Source: an uncultured Bacteroidales bacterium (GTDB lineage Bacteria > Bacteroidota > Bacteroidia > Bacteroidales > P3). Taken from it: a stretch of DNA of 64,000 nucleotides. The notes beneath the pieces are model-generated. The model was not told the origin of the DNA. It saw only the letters and a program-made list of their open reading frames with translations, and did not search any database. The translations under genes and the position numbers were made by a program. The DNA lies in the NCBI GenBank assembly GCA_946401725.1, contig CAMIVE010000004.1, positions 19,668-83,667 of the forward strand. The letters run 5' to 3'. The stretch's first letter is position 1, and each line of letters opens with the position of its first letter. Shown here piece after piece: positions 26,151 through 35,500 of the stretch.

Positions 26151-27263
26151 TTGAAAACAAAATTTTTAACCCGCAGTCTGACACTCGTTGCCCTATTCCT
26201 TTTCTCCAGTCAGGCATTCTCGCAGGTGGTATTGTCGCCTGTATTCAACCAATTACGGCTTGAAGCACGTGCTGATTTCGACTATATGCACAACCGCGAA
26301 TCCATCGGCACGCTCGGAACGGAAAGCGACCCTTATGGTTTCCATGGCAAGTACTTCAATCTGGTGATTGGCGGCAACCTCTCCGACAAGTTCAGCTACT
26401 TCTTCCGTCAACGTATCATCGCCAACCCCGGCAGCTCGTCGCTGTTTGACAACACCGACTTCCTGTACCTGAACTATACGCCCAACAAAAACTGGATGTT
26501 CCGTCTGGGTAAGGACGCCCTCGCTGTGGGTGGTTTCGAATACGATGCAGCTCCCATCGACGTGCTCTTCAGCACCCACTACTGGGATTATTTCTACTGC
26601 TTCCAGCTGGCGGTGTCGGCAGCCTTCAAAAGCGACGACGGCAACCAGATGCTGTTAGCGCAGGTGGCCAACTCACCCTATGTCCATTATAACGGAGAGC
26701 CCTGGAATAGCGGACACCTCTCCTACAACCTGTTCTGGTCGGGTACTTTCGGTCATTTCAAGACCCTCTACTCCGCCAACCTCTTCGAGCGCGACGACAA
26801 TGGATTGATGGGTTATATCGCATTGGGTCACAAACTGCTGTACGACCGTTGGGACATCTACCTCGACCTTATCCACCACTCGCTCGAGAGTGACGACTGG
26901 GGCAAGAACTTTGCCGTGGTGAGCTGCATGAACTTCTTGGTCACCGACGATGTGAACATCTTCATCAAGGGAGCCTACGAGCAGAACCATTCCGAGAAAG
27001 ACTTCCTCAATTTCAGCGCCATGGGCACCAGCATAGACTGTCTCATGGAAGCCGGAACCAGCCAAGTCACCTATGGCATCGGATTTGAATACAAACCCGC
27101 CTTCTGCAAGGATGTACGCCTGCACGGTTTTGTCGCCAAACGCGACATCTATGCCGAGGACATCAACGGGAATGAACTCGGCAATGTCCACTCCCTCAAC
27201 GTCAATATCGGCATCACCTGGCACATGAACATCCACCGCATGTTCAAAGAACGCGGATTGTAA
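26151..27263 (+). CDS. Porin-like outer-membrane protein (phosphate-selective porin O/P type)
   Basis: A 370-residue protein that appears to start with TTG (MKTKFLTRSLTLVALFL). The signal peptide is cut near AFSQ. Long amphipathic strands follow, such as FSYFFRQRIIANPG, FLYLNYTPNKNWMFRLGKDA and KLLYDRWDIYLDLIHHSLE. The RLGKDALAVGGFEYDAAP segment resembles the constriction-loop region of OprO/OprP-like porins. The substrate is unknown. Its strong promoter is 37 bases upstream, and a membrane carrier gene follows 31 bases downstream, suggesting an uptake or export unit that spans both membranes. Confidence 0.72.
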   Translation: MKTKFLTRSLTLVALFLFSSQAFSQVVLSPVFNQLRLEARADFDYMHNRESIGTLGTESDPYGFHGKYFNLVIGGNLSDKFSYFFRQRIIANPGSSSLFDNTDFLYLNYTPNKNWMFRLGKDALAVGGFEYDAAPIDVLFSTHYWDYFYCFQLAVSAAFKSDDGNQMLLAQVANSPYVHYNGEPWNSGHLSYNLFWSGTFGHFKTLYSANLFERDDNGLMGYIALGHKLLYDRWDIYLDLIHHSLESDDWGKNFAVVSCMNFLVTDDVNIFIKGAYEQNHSEKDFLNFSAMGTSIDCLMEAGTSQVTYGIGFEYKPAFCKDVRLHGFVAKRDIYAEDINGNELGNVHSLNVNIGITWHMNIHRMFKERGL

Positions 27264-27294
27264 AACGACTTTTCACTTCATATCTAATAGCATT

Positions 27295-28527
27295 ATGGAC
27301 GATAATAGCAACAAACGGCACAGCCTCCTTTCCGTGCTGAATCCTTTCGAGGTGTTCCATCACCACGAGAAAACGGAGAACAAAAAGCCCAGCCGTTTCA
27401 AATTCACCACTCAACGAAGCTTTGAAGCCCTGATTTTCTTAGTTGTCTTCTTCGTTTTCTTCGGTCTCTTGGCCTACAAGATGACACTGCCCAACATGCT
27501 CAACACCTTCATGCAGACAGCCTACCATCTGCTTCTGGAGACCGTGTTCTACATCATGGCGATATGTGTCCTTATGGGAGCCATCAGCAAGATGTTCACC
27601 GAATTCGGCGTGGTACGCCTAATGGAGAACATCCTGCGCCCCCTGATGAAACCGCTTTACAACCTGCCCGGCGTGGCCGCATTGGGTGCCGTAATGACTT
27701 TCCTTTCCGACAACCCCGCCATCATCTCCCTGGCCAAAGACAATAACTTTGCACGCTATTTCAAGAAATACCAGCTGGTAAGCCTCACCAATTTCGGTAC
27801 CGCTTTCGGCATGGGACTTGTCGTCATCGCTTTCATGACGGGCAAAGGATTCGGTAGCGGAGCGCTTGTGGGACTGCTCGGCGCCGTCATTGGCAGCATT
27901 ATCAGCACCCGCCTGATGCAACGCTTCACGCTGAAAAGCTATCCTGAACTCGATTGTCCTGTCACCGAGGAAGAGGGCACCGAACAGAATATCTCCTTCA
28001 AGAGCGAAGGTTCTGTTTTCCAACGTTTCCTTAACGCCATGCTCGACGGTGGGAAAAGCGGTGTCGGTATTGGCGTGGCCATCATTCCCGGCGTGCTCTG
28101 CATCTCCACCCTCGTCATGATGCTCACCTTCGGTCATCCTGCCGAAGGCTACACTGGTGCCGCCTATGAAGGCGTACCTGTTATCACCTGGCTTGCCGAC
28201 AAGATCAATGTGGTGTTCTACTGGCTCTTCGGCTTCGAAAGCGGTGCGCTGGTGTCGTTCCCCATCACCGCGCTTGGCGCTGTCGGTGCCGCCATCGGTC
28301 TGGTCCCCACCTTCATCGACACCGGCATCATCACCAACAACGCCATTGCCGTCTTCACCGCCATGGGCATGTGCTGGAGCGGTTATCTCAGCACCCATAC
28401 CGCCATGCTCGACAGCCTCGGCTACCGCAAACTCATCGGCAAAGCCATCGGCGCCCACACCATCGGCGGCCTCTGTGCCGGCATCGCCGCCCACTGGCTC
28501 TACGTACTTCTCGCTATGATTTTCTAA
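27295..28527 (+). CDS. CD0519/CD1768-type integral membrane protein (nucleoside-recognition Gate fold)
   Basis: A 410-residue polytopic membrane protein. After a ~40-residue polar head come about nine hydrophobic segments (AYHLLLETVFYIMAICVLMG, FGMGLVVIAFMTGKGFGSGA, ALVSFPITALGAVGAAIGLV, IGGLCAGIAAHWLYVLLAMI). MTFLSDNPAIISLAKDN and NAIAVFTAMGMCWSGYLST are conserved polar loops inside the membrane part. I recognise the CD0519/CD1768 family, related to SpmA/SpmB and nucleoside-transporter Gate domains. The transported molecule is unknown. It sits between a porin-like gene and purE, which loosely fits a role with purine-related compounds, but that is inference only. Confidence 0.75.
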   Translation: MDDNSNKRHSLLSVLNPFEVFHHHEKTENKKPSRFKFTTQRSFEALIFLVVFFVFFGLLAYKMTLPNMLNTFMQTAYHLLLETVFYIMAICVLMGAISKMFTEFGVVRLMENILRPLMKPLYNLPGVAALGAVMTFLSDNPAIISLAKDNNFARYFKKYQLVSLTNFGTAFGMGLVVIAFMTGKGFGSGALVGLLGAVIGSIISTRLMQRFTLKSYPELDCPVTEEEGTEQNISFKSEGSVFQRFLNAMLDGGKSGVGIGVAIIPGVLCISTLVMMLTFGHPAEGYTGAAYEGVPVITWLADKINVVFYWLFGFESGALVSFPITALGAVGAAIGLVPTFIDTGIITNNAIAVFTAMGMCWSGYLSTHTAMLDSLGYRKLIGKAIGAHTIGGLCAGIAAHWLYVLLAMIF

Positions 28528-28549
28528 CATTTTGCAAATACATACAACA

Positions 28550-29056
28550 ATGACACCTATAGTCAGTATCATCATGGGCAGCACCAGCGACCTGCCGGTC
28601 ATGGAGAAAGCCTGCCAGTTTTTCGAGGAGATGGCGATCCCCTTTGAGGTCAACGCCCTTTCCGCCCATCGTACCCCTGCCGAAGTCTCCGACTTCGCCC
28701 GCAACGCACAACGCCGCGGCATCAAAGTCATCATCGCCGGCGCCGGCATGGCGGCCGCTCTGCCTGGTGTCATCGCCGCTGAGTCCGTACTTCCCGTCAT
28801 CGGCGTGCCTATCAAGGGCAGCGTCCTCGAAGGACTCGACGCCACCTTCGCCATCATGCAGATGCCTCCGGGAATCCCCGTCGCCACCGTCGCCATCAAC
28901 GGCGCCCAGAACGCCGCCATCCTGGCCATGCAGATTCTCGCCCAGAGCGACGCCACACTGATGCAGAAACTTACCGACTACAAATCCGGTCTAAAGAAAA
29001 AGATCGTTAAAGCCAACGAAGAACTCTCGAAGCTGGAATACAAATTCAAGTGCTGA
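28550..29056 (+). CDS. purE: N5-carboxyaminoimidazole ribonucleotide mutase (class I PurE)
   Basis: A 168-residue enzyme. VSIIMGSTSDLPVMEKA is the nucleotide-binding opening with the conserved GSxSD, and NALSAHRTP and IAGAGMAAALPGVIAAES carry the active-site His and glycine loop. The VLEGLDATFAIMQMPPGIPV and NGAQNAAILA segments are typical of bacterial class I PurE. It converts N5-CAIR to CAIR in purine synthesis. I chose ATG at 28550 because it gives the usual N-terminus; an upstream in-frame ATG at 28532 adds six residues. It starts 22 bases after the membrane carrier gene. Confidence 0.96.
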   Translation: MTPIVSIIMGSTSDLPVMEKACQFFEEMAIPFEVNALSAHRTPAEVSDFARNAQRRGIKVIIAGAGMAAALPGVIAAESVLPVIGVPIKGSVLEGLDATFAIMQMPPGIPVATVAINGAQNAAILAMQILAQSDATLMQKLTDYKSGLKKKIVKANEELSKLEYKFKC

Positions 29057-29086
29057 CAAACCCAATCTTATACAACTCTGCCTGCC

Positions 29087-29845
29087 ATGAGTCACGGGAA
29101 AAGCATTTGCAACCAACTCAAGAAAGTCCGGAAGCGTATTGCCGAGGAGAACGATATTCCTTTGAAAATAGCAGCATGCACCTTTCAAGGGGAATGTCGA
29201 GGGACATGTCCTCGGTGCGAAGAGGAGGTACGTTATCTGGAGAGCGCCTTGGCTGAACGGATACGTTCGGGCAAGGTGGCTGCTGTTGCTGGACTGGTCA
29301 TGGGATTATCCCTGGGCGCAAACGCCCAGTCTGACATCCCCGTTGTCGAACCACTGCAGCACAGCGACACTGTCAACCGGGCAGAATGCAGCGGCACATT
29401 GAGAGGCAGGGTTCTTGACGGTAAAACCAACGAACCACTGATAAGCTGTAATGTCAAACTCCTGCAGAACAACATACTTGTAGCCTATGGAATAACAGAT
29501 TGGGAAGGCGTATATACCATCAAGTCACTACCCTTTGGCGACTACACCCTCGAAATATCCTACATAGGATTCTCTTCTTTTAAACAAAGTGTAACGATAA
29601 ACAAGACAGGCTTCACCGTGATGGACATCTCACTGGCACGTGGTTCCTCGGAAATCACTGTTGATGTCGGTGAAATAATTCCTCGAAACCGTAGCATAAA
29701 AGTCGATGAGAACGGACTGATAATCGACGAGCAGCCCTACCCCATGATGGGCGAAATCCCGGTAAAACTGACCGGTACGCCCGCAAGTCAGGCTGAGCCC
29801 GACGAACGACCGCGTTTTTATGAGGACGAACAAATAGTAAAATAA
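29087..29845 (+). CDS. Four-Cys cytosolic head, membrane/signal segment and CarboxypepD_reg-like domain
   Basis: A 252-residue protein with an unusual layout. Residues 1-62 are charged and contain C31-x5-C37-x3-C41-x2-C44 (CTFQGECRGTCPRC), a compact zinc-ribbon-like set. Residues 63-81 (KVAAVAGLVMGLSLGANAQ) are a hydrophobic segment with a signal-peptidase-like ANAQ end. A carboxypeptidase-regulatory beta-sandwich follows (LRGRVLDGKTNEPLISCNVK, YTIKSLPFGDYTLEISYIGF). The last ~60 residues are polar and proline-rich. I recall similar N-terminal heads on other Bacteroidales envelope proteins. Either the head stays in the cytosol and the beta domain in the periplasm, or a very long signal peptide is removed. 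Function unknown. Confidence 0.72.
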   Translation: MSHGKSICNQLKKVRKRIAEENDIPLKIAACTFQGECRGTCPRCEEEVRYLESALAERIRSGKVAAVAGLVMGLSLGANAQSDIPVVEPLQHSDTVNRAECSGTLRGRVLDGKTNEPLISCNVKLLQNNILVAYGITDWEGVYTIKSLPFGDYTLEISYIGFSSFKQSVTINKTGFTVMDISLARGSSEITVDVGEIIPRNRSIKVDENGLIIDEQPYPMMGEIPVKLTGTPASQAEPDERPRFYEDEQIVK

Positions 29846-29884
29846 AAAAAAATCCCTTTTAAACCATTAATAATCCAAATCTAT

Positions 29885-30334
29885 ATGTCAAACATTAAAA
29901 AAACGATCTGCCTGATCTGGCTTCTGCTCTGCGGCCTTGCGACACAGGCGCAGGTACAAGTTCAAGTCAATGGCTCCCAGACCTTTGTCATCAACGAGAA
30001 TAACGGACTCTATTTCCACGACGACTCCATGTTTGTCGACAACACGTCGTTCCCCCTTTCGGAAGTCCAAGTCATCACACTGAGACAAATCACCGACGAC
30101 ATCGACGACATTGCTGAATCGGAGCTGCACCTCATGCCCAATCCGATGCGTGATGCAGTGGTGCTTCAAGGCATAGGCGACGCGCCTCTGCCAGTCGCCG
30201 TCTACAGCCTTGCCGGTGTCAAACTGTTGGAGCAGCTGGCAACTGACGGCACATCGATCGATATCAGCCGGCTCCCGCAGGGGCTTTATCTGCTCCGTTG
30301 CGGCAACAAAGTTTCCAAAATCGTCAAACAATAA
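29885..30334 (+). CDS. Very short protein with a type IX secretion C-terminal sorting domain
   Basis: A 149-residue protein. A signal peptide (ICLIWLLLCGLATQAQ) is followed by only ~60 residues of passenger (VNGSQTFVINENNGLYFHDD and SFPLSEVQVITL). The type A T9SS sorting domain then begins at about residue 82: HLMPNPMRDAVVLQG, PVAVYSLAGVKLLEQL, DISRLPQGLYLLRCGNKVSKIVKQ. The passenger may be a surface peptide, or the protein may be a subunit bound through its sorting domain. It lies between two other exported proteins and is followed immediately by a gene with a rare strong Shine-Dalgarno sequence. A CCTTTTAAACC leader stands before its ATG. Confidence 0.82.
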   Translation: MSNIKKTICLIWLLLCGLATQAQVQVQVNGSQTFVINENNGLYFHDDSMFVDNTSFPLSEVQVITLRQITDDIDDIAESELHLMPNPMRDAVVLQGIGDAPLPVAVYSLAGVKLLEQLATDGTSIDISRLPQGLYLLRCGNKVSKIVKQ

Positions 30335-30339
30335 GGAGG
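30334..30339 (+). promoter_or_regulatory. Perfect Shine-Dalgarno AGGAGG before the Cthe_2159-like gene
   Basis: AGGAGG overlaps the stop codon of the preceding gene and stands 6 bases before ATG at 30346. Most genes in this window have no such site. It decides the start at 30346 over the in-frame ATG at 30298, which would lie inside the previous gene. Confidence 0.8.
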
Positions 30340-30345
30340 TCTGCC

Positions 30346-32430
30346 ATGAAAAAACATATTATGCTACTGATATGCACCGCGCTGTTGCTGCTGACTCCTA
30401 CTGTCAATGCCCAGCAAACACGCGTGATGAGAGCCCACTATGCGGGGCAGGTCCTCTTCCAAACCCCAGCCCACGGTCTCGACAGCATCAAAGCCAACAA
30501 CGACGGCTATATCACCGTTTTCTACAGCGACGCCACCTGGAGCCGTCATGCGGACCAGATCGACAGCCTGACCTTCGCCATGGTGGACAACGGCGACACC
30601 ACCATCACTATCGATACCGTTGCGATCAACACGGATCAGATGATTGACATCTACTGGAATGGAAACAGTGTGACGGTCAACAACCCCTACAGCACCGACA
30701 GCATCAACGTAACCACGTCGGGCGCTCGCGTAACAGTCAAGTCCTACGTCACCGCCATGAACAATGTCGTCTACAACCTCCATGGCACCAGCGACAATGG
30801 CAGTCTTTTGTTCAACAAGCTGAGCACACCTGTCATCCTTCGTCTCGACGGAGTACAGCTGACATCGGTGGGAACGGCGGCTGTCAATATCGACAAGAAC
30901 CAGAACGCTTTGGTGCATCTTGTCCACGGGACGAACAACACCTTTGCCGATGCCGACAGCAATGCCGACAAGGCGGTGTTCTACGGCAAAGGCACGCTGA
31001 CATTCCAAGGCTCGGGCAGTCTCGACATCACTTCTTCATATGCCAATGGACTGCAGGGCAAGCGGGGGGTCACGGTCAATGGAGGCACCGTCTCTGTCAC
31101 CGTCACCGCCGACACCAAGAAAGGCATCAAGACCGACCAGCATTTCTATATGAACGGCGGCACCGTCCATGTGGTGGCAGCGGGCACCTTGGCCATCGAC
31201 ACCAACGCCTCGTATGCCACCGGCTATGATTTCTCCTATTGCACGGGTATCAAGACGGGCGATGCGGAAGAGGGTTCCGTAGGGAATATCGTCATCAACG
31301 GAGGCAGTCTCTCTGTCGATTGCGATGCCACCAATGACGGCGGACGCTGTCTTTCGAGCGACTACGACATCATCTTCAACGGAGGCCACACCCTCCTCAC
31401 CACCGCAGGCAACGGTGCTTGCGTGGGCGGAACAGGCACCAATGCCGTCGACGGCTATACCTGCACCTGCATGAGCGCTGACAGCAATATCATTATCAAC
31501 GCCGGCTTTATCGATGCACGCAGCACCGGTCTCGGCGGACGCGGACTGAAAGCCGACGGCAAACTCATTGTCGGCCATGTCGGCGACGACAACAGCCGCA
31601 TCCGGCTCTATGTGCAGACCAGCGGCAACGCAGTCAATCCCGTCAGTAGCGGCCCCGGCGGTTGGCCGGGTGGCGGCAATACCGACGACGATTATTTCAA
31701 AGGATTGCCCAAATGCATCAGAATCGAAGGCAACATCTATTTCAACAGCGGCTATGTCGGCGCCTATTGTGCGCAGACTTCGGGCGACCCTAACGGCGAG
31801 GCGATTGAGAGCAAGGACAGCCTCTTCGTCAACGGCGGCGTCATCGAAGCCAATGCCTTTGACGACGCACTCAATGCCACCAACTATCTTGAGATCAACA
31901 ACGGCAAACTGTGGTGCTATTCGCGTGGCAACGACGCCATCGACTGCAATGGCAATACGAATATCCATGGCGGCCTGATTATCGTCAAGGGAAAAGAAGT
32001 CGGTATCGACGCGGCCACCGACGCGGGTGGACGCTTCTTCATCGACGGCGGCGTCATCGTCTGCCAAGGGGGCAATATGGGTGCTTGGGACAGCCCCAAC
32101 GTCAGCGGCTACCAGCACTACTTACAAATCAACAATGTAGGCGCCAACGGTCTGACGGTCAAAAACAGCGCAGGCGACGTGGTGCTGATGTATCTCAACA
32201 CGACGCCCACCGGCAATGGTTTTATAGAGAGCTACACCGACCCCGGTGCCAAGCCGCCGCCACCTCCCGGAGGAAACAACACCATCGTTTTCTGCAGTCC
32301 TGACATCACCACCGGGACCTATAACTATTGGACCACTTCCACCTTCAGCGGCGGCACAAGCTGGCACGGTTTCTATACCGGCAGCACCCCCACCACCTCC
32401 GGCTCCTCACAGTCCACCACCGCCCGGTAG
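30346..32430 (+). CDS. Cthe_2159-type carbohydrate-binding beta-helix protein (DUF4353)
   Basis: A 694-residue exported protein: signal peptide (LLICTALLLLTPTVNAQQ), a ~90-residue lead-in (VNNPYSTDSINVTTSGARV), then repeated right-handed beta-helix turns of the form NGGTVSVTVTADTKKGIKTD, INGGSLSVDCDATNDGGRCL and FNGGHTLLTTAGNG. This is the pattern of the Cthe_2159 family, calcium-dependent polysaccharide-binding proteins related to pectate lyases. It may bind pectin or cellulose at the cell surface. The protein ends in low-complexity GGTSW...TTSGSSQSTTAR with no T9SS sorting domain that I can see. It is probably coupled to the small T9SS gene upstream. Confidence 0.85.
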   Translation: MKKHIMLLICTALLLLTPTVNAQQTRVMRAHYAGQVLFQTPAHGLDSIKANNDGYITVFYSDATWSRHADQIDSLTFAMVDNGDTTITIDTVAINTDQMIDIYWNGNSVTVNNPYSTDSINVTTSGARVTVKSYVTAMNNVVYNLHGTSDNGSLLFNKLSTPVILRLDGVQLTSVGTAAVNIDKNQNALVHLVHGTNNTFADADSNADKAVFYGKGTLTFQGSGSLDITSSYANGLQGKRGVTVNGGTVSVTVTADTKKGIKTDQHFYMNGGTVHVVAAGTLAIDTNASYATGYDFSYCTGIKTGDAEEGSVGNIVINGGSLSVDCDATNDGGRCLSSDYDIIFNGGHTLLTTAGNGACVGGTGTNAVDGYTCTCMSADSNIIINAGFIDARSTGLGGRGLKADGKLIVGHVGDDNSRIRLYVQTSGNAVNPVSSGPGGWPGGGNTDDDYFKGLPKCIRIEGNIYFNSGYVGAYCAQTSGDPNGEAIESKDSLFVNGGVIEANAFDDALNATNYLEINNGKLWCYSRGNDAIDCNGNTNIHGGLIIVKGKEVGIDAATDAGGRFFIDGGVIVCQGGNMGAWDSPNVSGYQHYLQINNVGANGLTVKNSAGDVVLMYLNTTPTGNGFIESYTDPGAKPPPPPGGNNTIVFCSPDITTGTYNYWTTSTFSGGTSWHGFYTGSTPTTSGSSQSTTAR

Positions 32431-32491
32431 CGTTTCAGTCCGTTCTCGAGACTGATTCCGACCATCCGGCGAGATTCTGGAACTGTATATT

Positions 32492-32519
32492 TTGATTTTT
32501 AATTTTTTTTGTAACTTTG
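32492..32519 (+). promoter_or_regulatory. Promoter of ileS
   Basis: TTG (in TTTG) at 32492-32494, 17 bases, then TAACTTTG at 32512-32519 fit TTG-N17-21-TAnnTTTG. It stands 68 bases before the ileS ATG. Confidence 0.82.
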
Positions 32520-32587
32520 CAGGTTCGTTGTGCAAGGTATCCTTTGTGCAACTAATTGAATAATATGTATATAATATTTATTTGATT

Positions 32588-35500
32588 ATGAATTATAACG
32601 AATATAAGCAGCTTAATTTGACCCAGATTGGTGACGATGTGCGCCGCTGGTGGGAAGCAAACGAGACTTTTGAGAAAGGACAGCAGCTCAGCGAAGGCCA
32701 TCCGGCATTCGTGTTCTATGACGGTCCCCCGAGTGCCAACGGCAAACCGGGCATCCACCACGTCATGGCCCGCACCATCAAGGATGTTTTCTGCCGCTAC
32801 AAGGCGCAGAAAGGATTCCATGTCGACCGCAAGGCAGGATGGGACACCCACGGTCTGCCTGTGGAACTGGGCGTGGAGAAAAACCTGGGCATTACCAAGG
32901 AGGACATCGGCAAGAAAATCAGCGTGGACGAATACAACCGCGCCTGCCGCACCGAGGTGCTCAAATACAAAGACCTCTGGGACGAACTGACCAAGCAGAT
33001 GGGCTACTGGGTCGACCTCAAGAACCCCTACATCACCTTCGAAAACGAATATATCGAGACGCTCTGGTTCCTGCTGAAGAAACTCTACGACAAAGGGCTG
33101 CTTTACAAAGGCTACACCATCCAGCCCTTCAGTCCCGCCGCCGGGACTGGTCTCTCCAGCCACGAGTTGAACCTGCCGGGCTGCTACCGCGATGTGAAGG
33201 ACACCACCTGTGTGGCCCTGTTCAAAATGGTCAGTTCCGACGCTGTGGCTTCAAAATTCAAAACCCAGAATTCCGATTCGACCACTTACGCTATCGCTTG
33301 GACCACCACCCCTTGGACCCTGCCTTCAAACACCGCACTCTGTGTGGGACCCTCCATCGACTACGTATTGCTTGAGACCACCCATCCTTACACCGAACAG
33401 CCCTGCCGTATCATTATGGCCAAAGCGCTGGTCGCTTCGATGTTCCCGACCAAAGAAGGCGAAGAACCGAGATACAAAGTGTTGGCTGAATGCAAAGGTG
33501 TCGAACTGGAAGGGCTATACTATGAGCAACTGATTCCCTGGGTGAAACCCACCGTAGTCGACAGTGCCGCACAGACGCACCGCACCGCTACCGACACAGA
33601 GGCCTTCCGCATCATTCTGGGCGACTACGTCACCACCGAGGACGGTACCGGTATCGTCCATATCGCTCCCACCTTCGGTGCCGACGACGCCCGCGTGGCA
33701 AAGAAAGCCGGCATCGCCGACCTGCTGCTCTACGACCGCGACGGCAAGCAGATGCCCATGGTCGACCGTCAGGGCCGTTTTGCACCCGTCGAAGACCTCG
33801 ACCCTGCCTGGGTGAAAGAGAATGTGAACGTCGACCTGTATGCCCCCTATGCCGGCAAATTTGTCAAGAACGCCTACGACCCCGCCAAGACCGACAAGGA
33901 TATGAGCCTCGACGTGGAGTTGGTCATCATGCTCAAAGGCGAGGGCAAACTCTTCAAGAGTGAGAAACACACCCACAGCTATCCCCACTGCTGGCGTACC
34001 GACAAGCCGGTGCTCTACTATCCGCTTGACAGCTGGTTTATCCGCACGACGGCACTCAAAGACCGCATGATTGAGCTCAACAAGACCATCAACTGGAAAC
34101 CCGAAGCCACCGGCACAGGCCGTTTCGGCAACTGGCTCGAGAATATCGTCGACTGGAACCTCAGCCGCAGCCGCTACTGGGGCACGCCGCTGCCCATCTG
34201 GCGCACCGAAGACAGCCGTGAGGAGATCTGTATCGGCAGCATCCAGCAGCTACGCGAGGAAATCAACAAGGCCGTCGCCGCCGGACTGATGAAAGACAAT
34301 CCTTATGCAAGTGACGATGTCAACGCCTTCGATCTCCATCGTCCCTATATTGACACGGTCGTGCTCGTTTCGCCTAGCGGCAAGCCGATGCATCGCGAAC
34401 CGGACCTCATCGATGTGTGGTTTGACAGCGGTGCCATGCCGTACGCCCAGATCCACTATATGGGCGAGCCCCTCCGCGACGACCAGTTCCCCGCCGATTT
34501 CATCGCAGAAGGTGTCGACCAGACACGTGGCTGGTTCTATACACTTCACGCCATCGCCACCATGTGCTTCGACAGCGTGGCTTTCAAGAATGTTATCTCC
34601 AACGGATTGGTGCTCGACAAGAATGGCAACAAGATGTCCAAACGTCTGGGCAACGGTGTCGACCCCTTTGAGACATTGAAGAAATACGGTCCCGACGCCA
34701 CCCGCTGGTACATGATTACCAACAGCCAGCCGTGGGACAACCTGAAGTTCGACGCCGAAGGTGTCGACGAGGTACGCCGCAAACTTTTCGGCACCCTCTT
34801 CAACACCTACAGCTTCTTCGCCCTCTATGCCAACCTCGACCACTTCGAATACAAAGAGCCTGATATCCCGCTGGCACAGCGTCCGGAAATCGACCGCTGG
34901 ATTCTCAGCGAACTCAACACGTTGGTCAAGACGGTCGACGAGGCTTTTGCCGACTACGAGCCCACCCGTGCCGGCCGCGCCATCGCGGAATTTGTCGACG
35001 CCTACCTCAGCAACTGGTACGTGCGCCTCTGCCGCCGCCGTTTCTGGAAAGGCGACTACAGCGACGACAAGATCTCAGCCTACCAGACGCTCTACACCTG
35101 CCTTGAGACGCTCAGTCGCCTCATGTCGCCCATCGCTCCCTTCTTCAGCGAGCGGATGTTCCTCGACCTCAACAGCGTCACCAGACACGTGAAGGCAGAA
35201 TCGGTCCACCATGCCGCCTTCCCCGAAGTGCACGAGGAGATGATCGACAAATCGCTTGAAGAGCGCATGCAGCTGGCGCAGAAAGTCTGTTCCATGGGAC
35301 TCTCGCTCCGCAAGAAAAGCAACCTGCGTGTGCGTCAGCCTCTGGCCAAGATCGTGCTACCGGTCCACGACGACAACTTCCGCCAGCAGGTGGAACGGGT
35401 AAAACACCTCATCTGCAGCGAACTCAATATCAAGGATGTAGAATTCCTTGCTGCCGACAACACCTTGCTGGTCAAGAGCATCAAACCCAACTTCAAGACC

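Noticed and set aside
27619..28956. 445-codon minus frame across the membrane carrier and purE
   Set aside because: It covers two well-supported plus genes and reads as Gly/Asp/Glu-rich shadow sequence.
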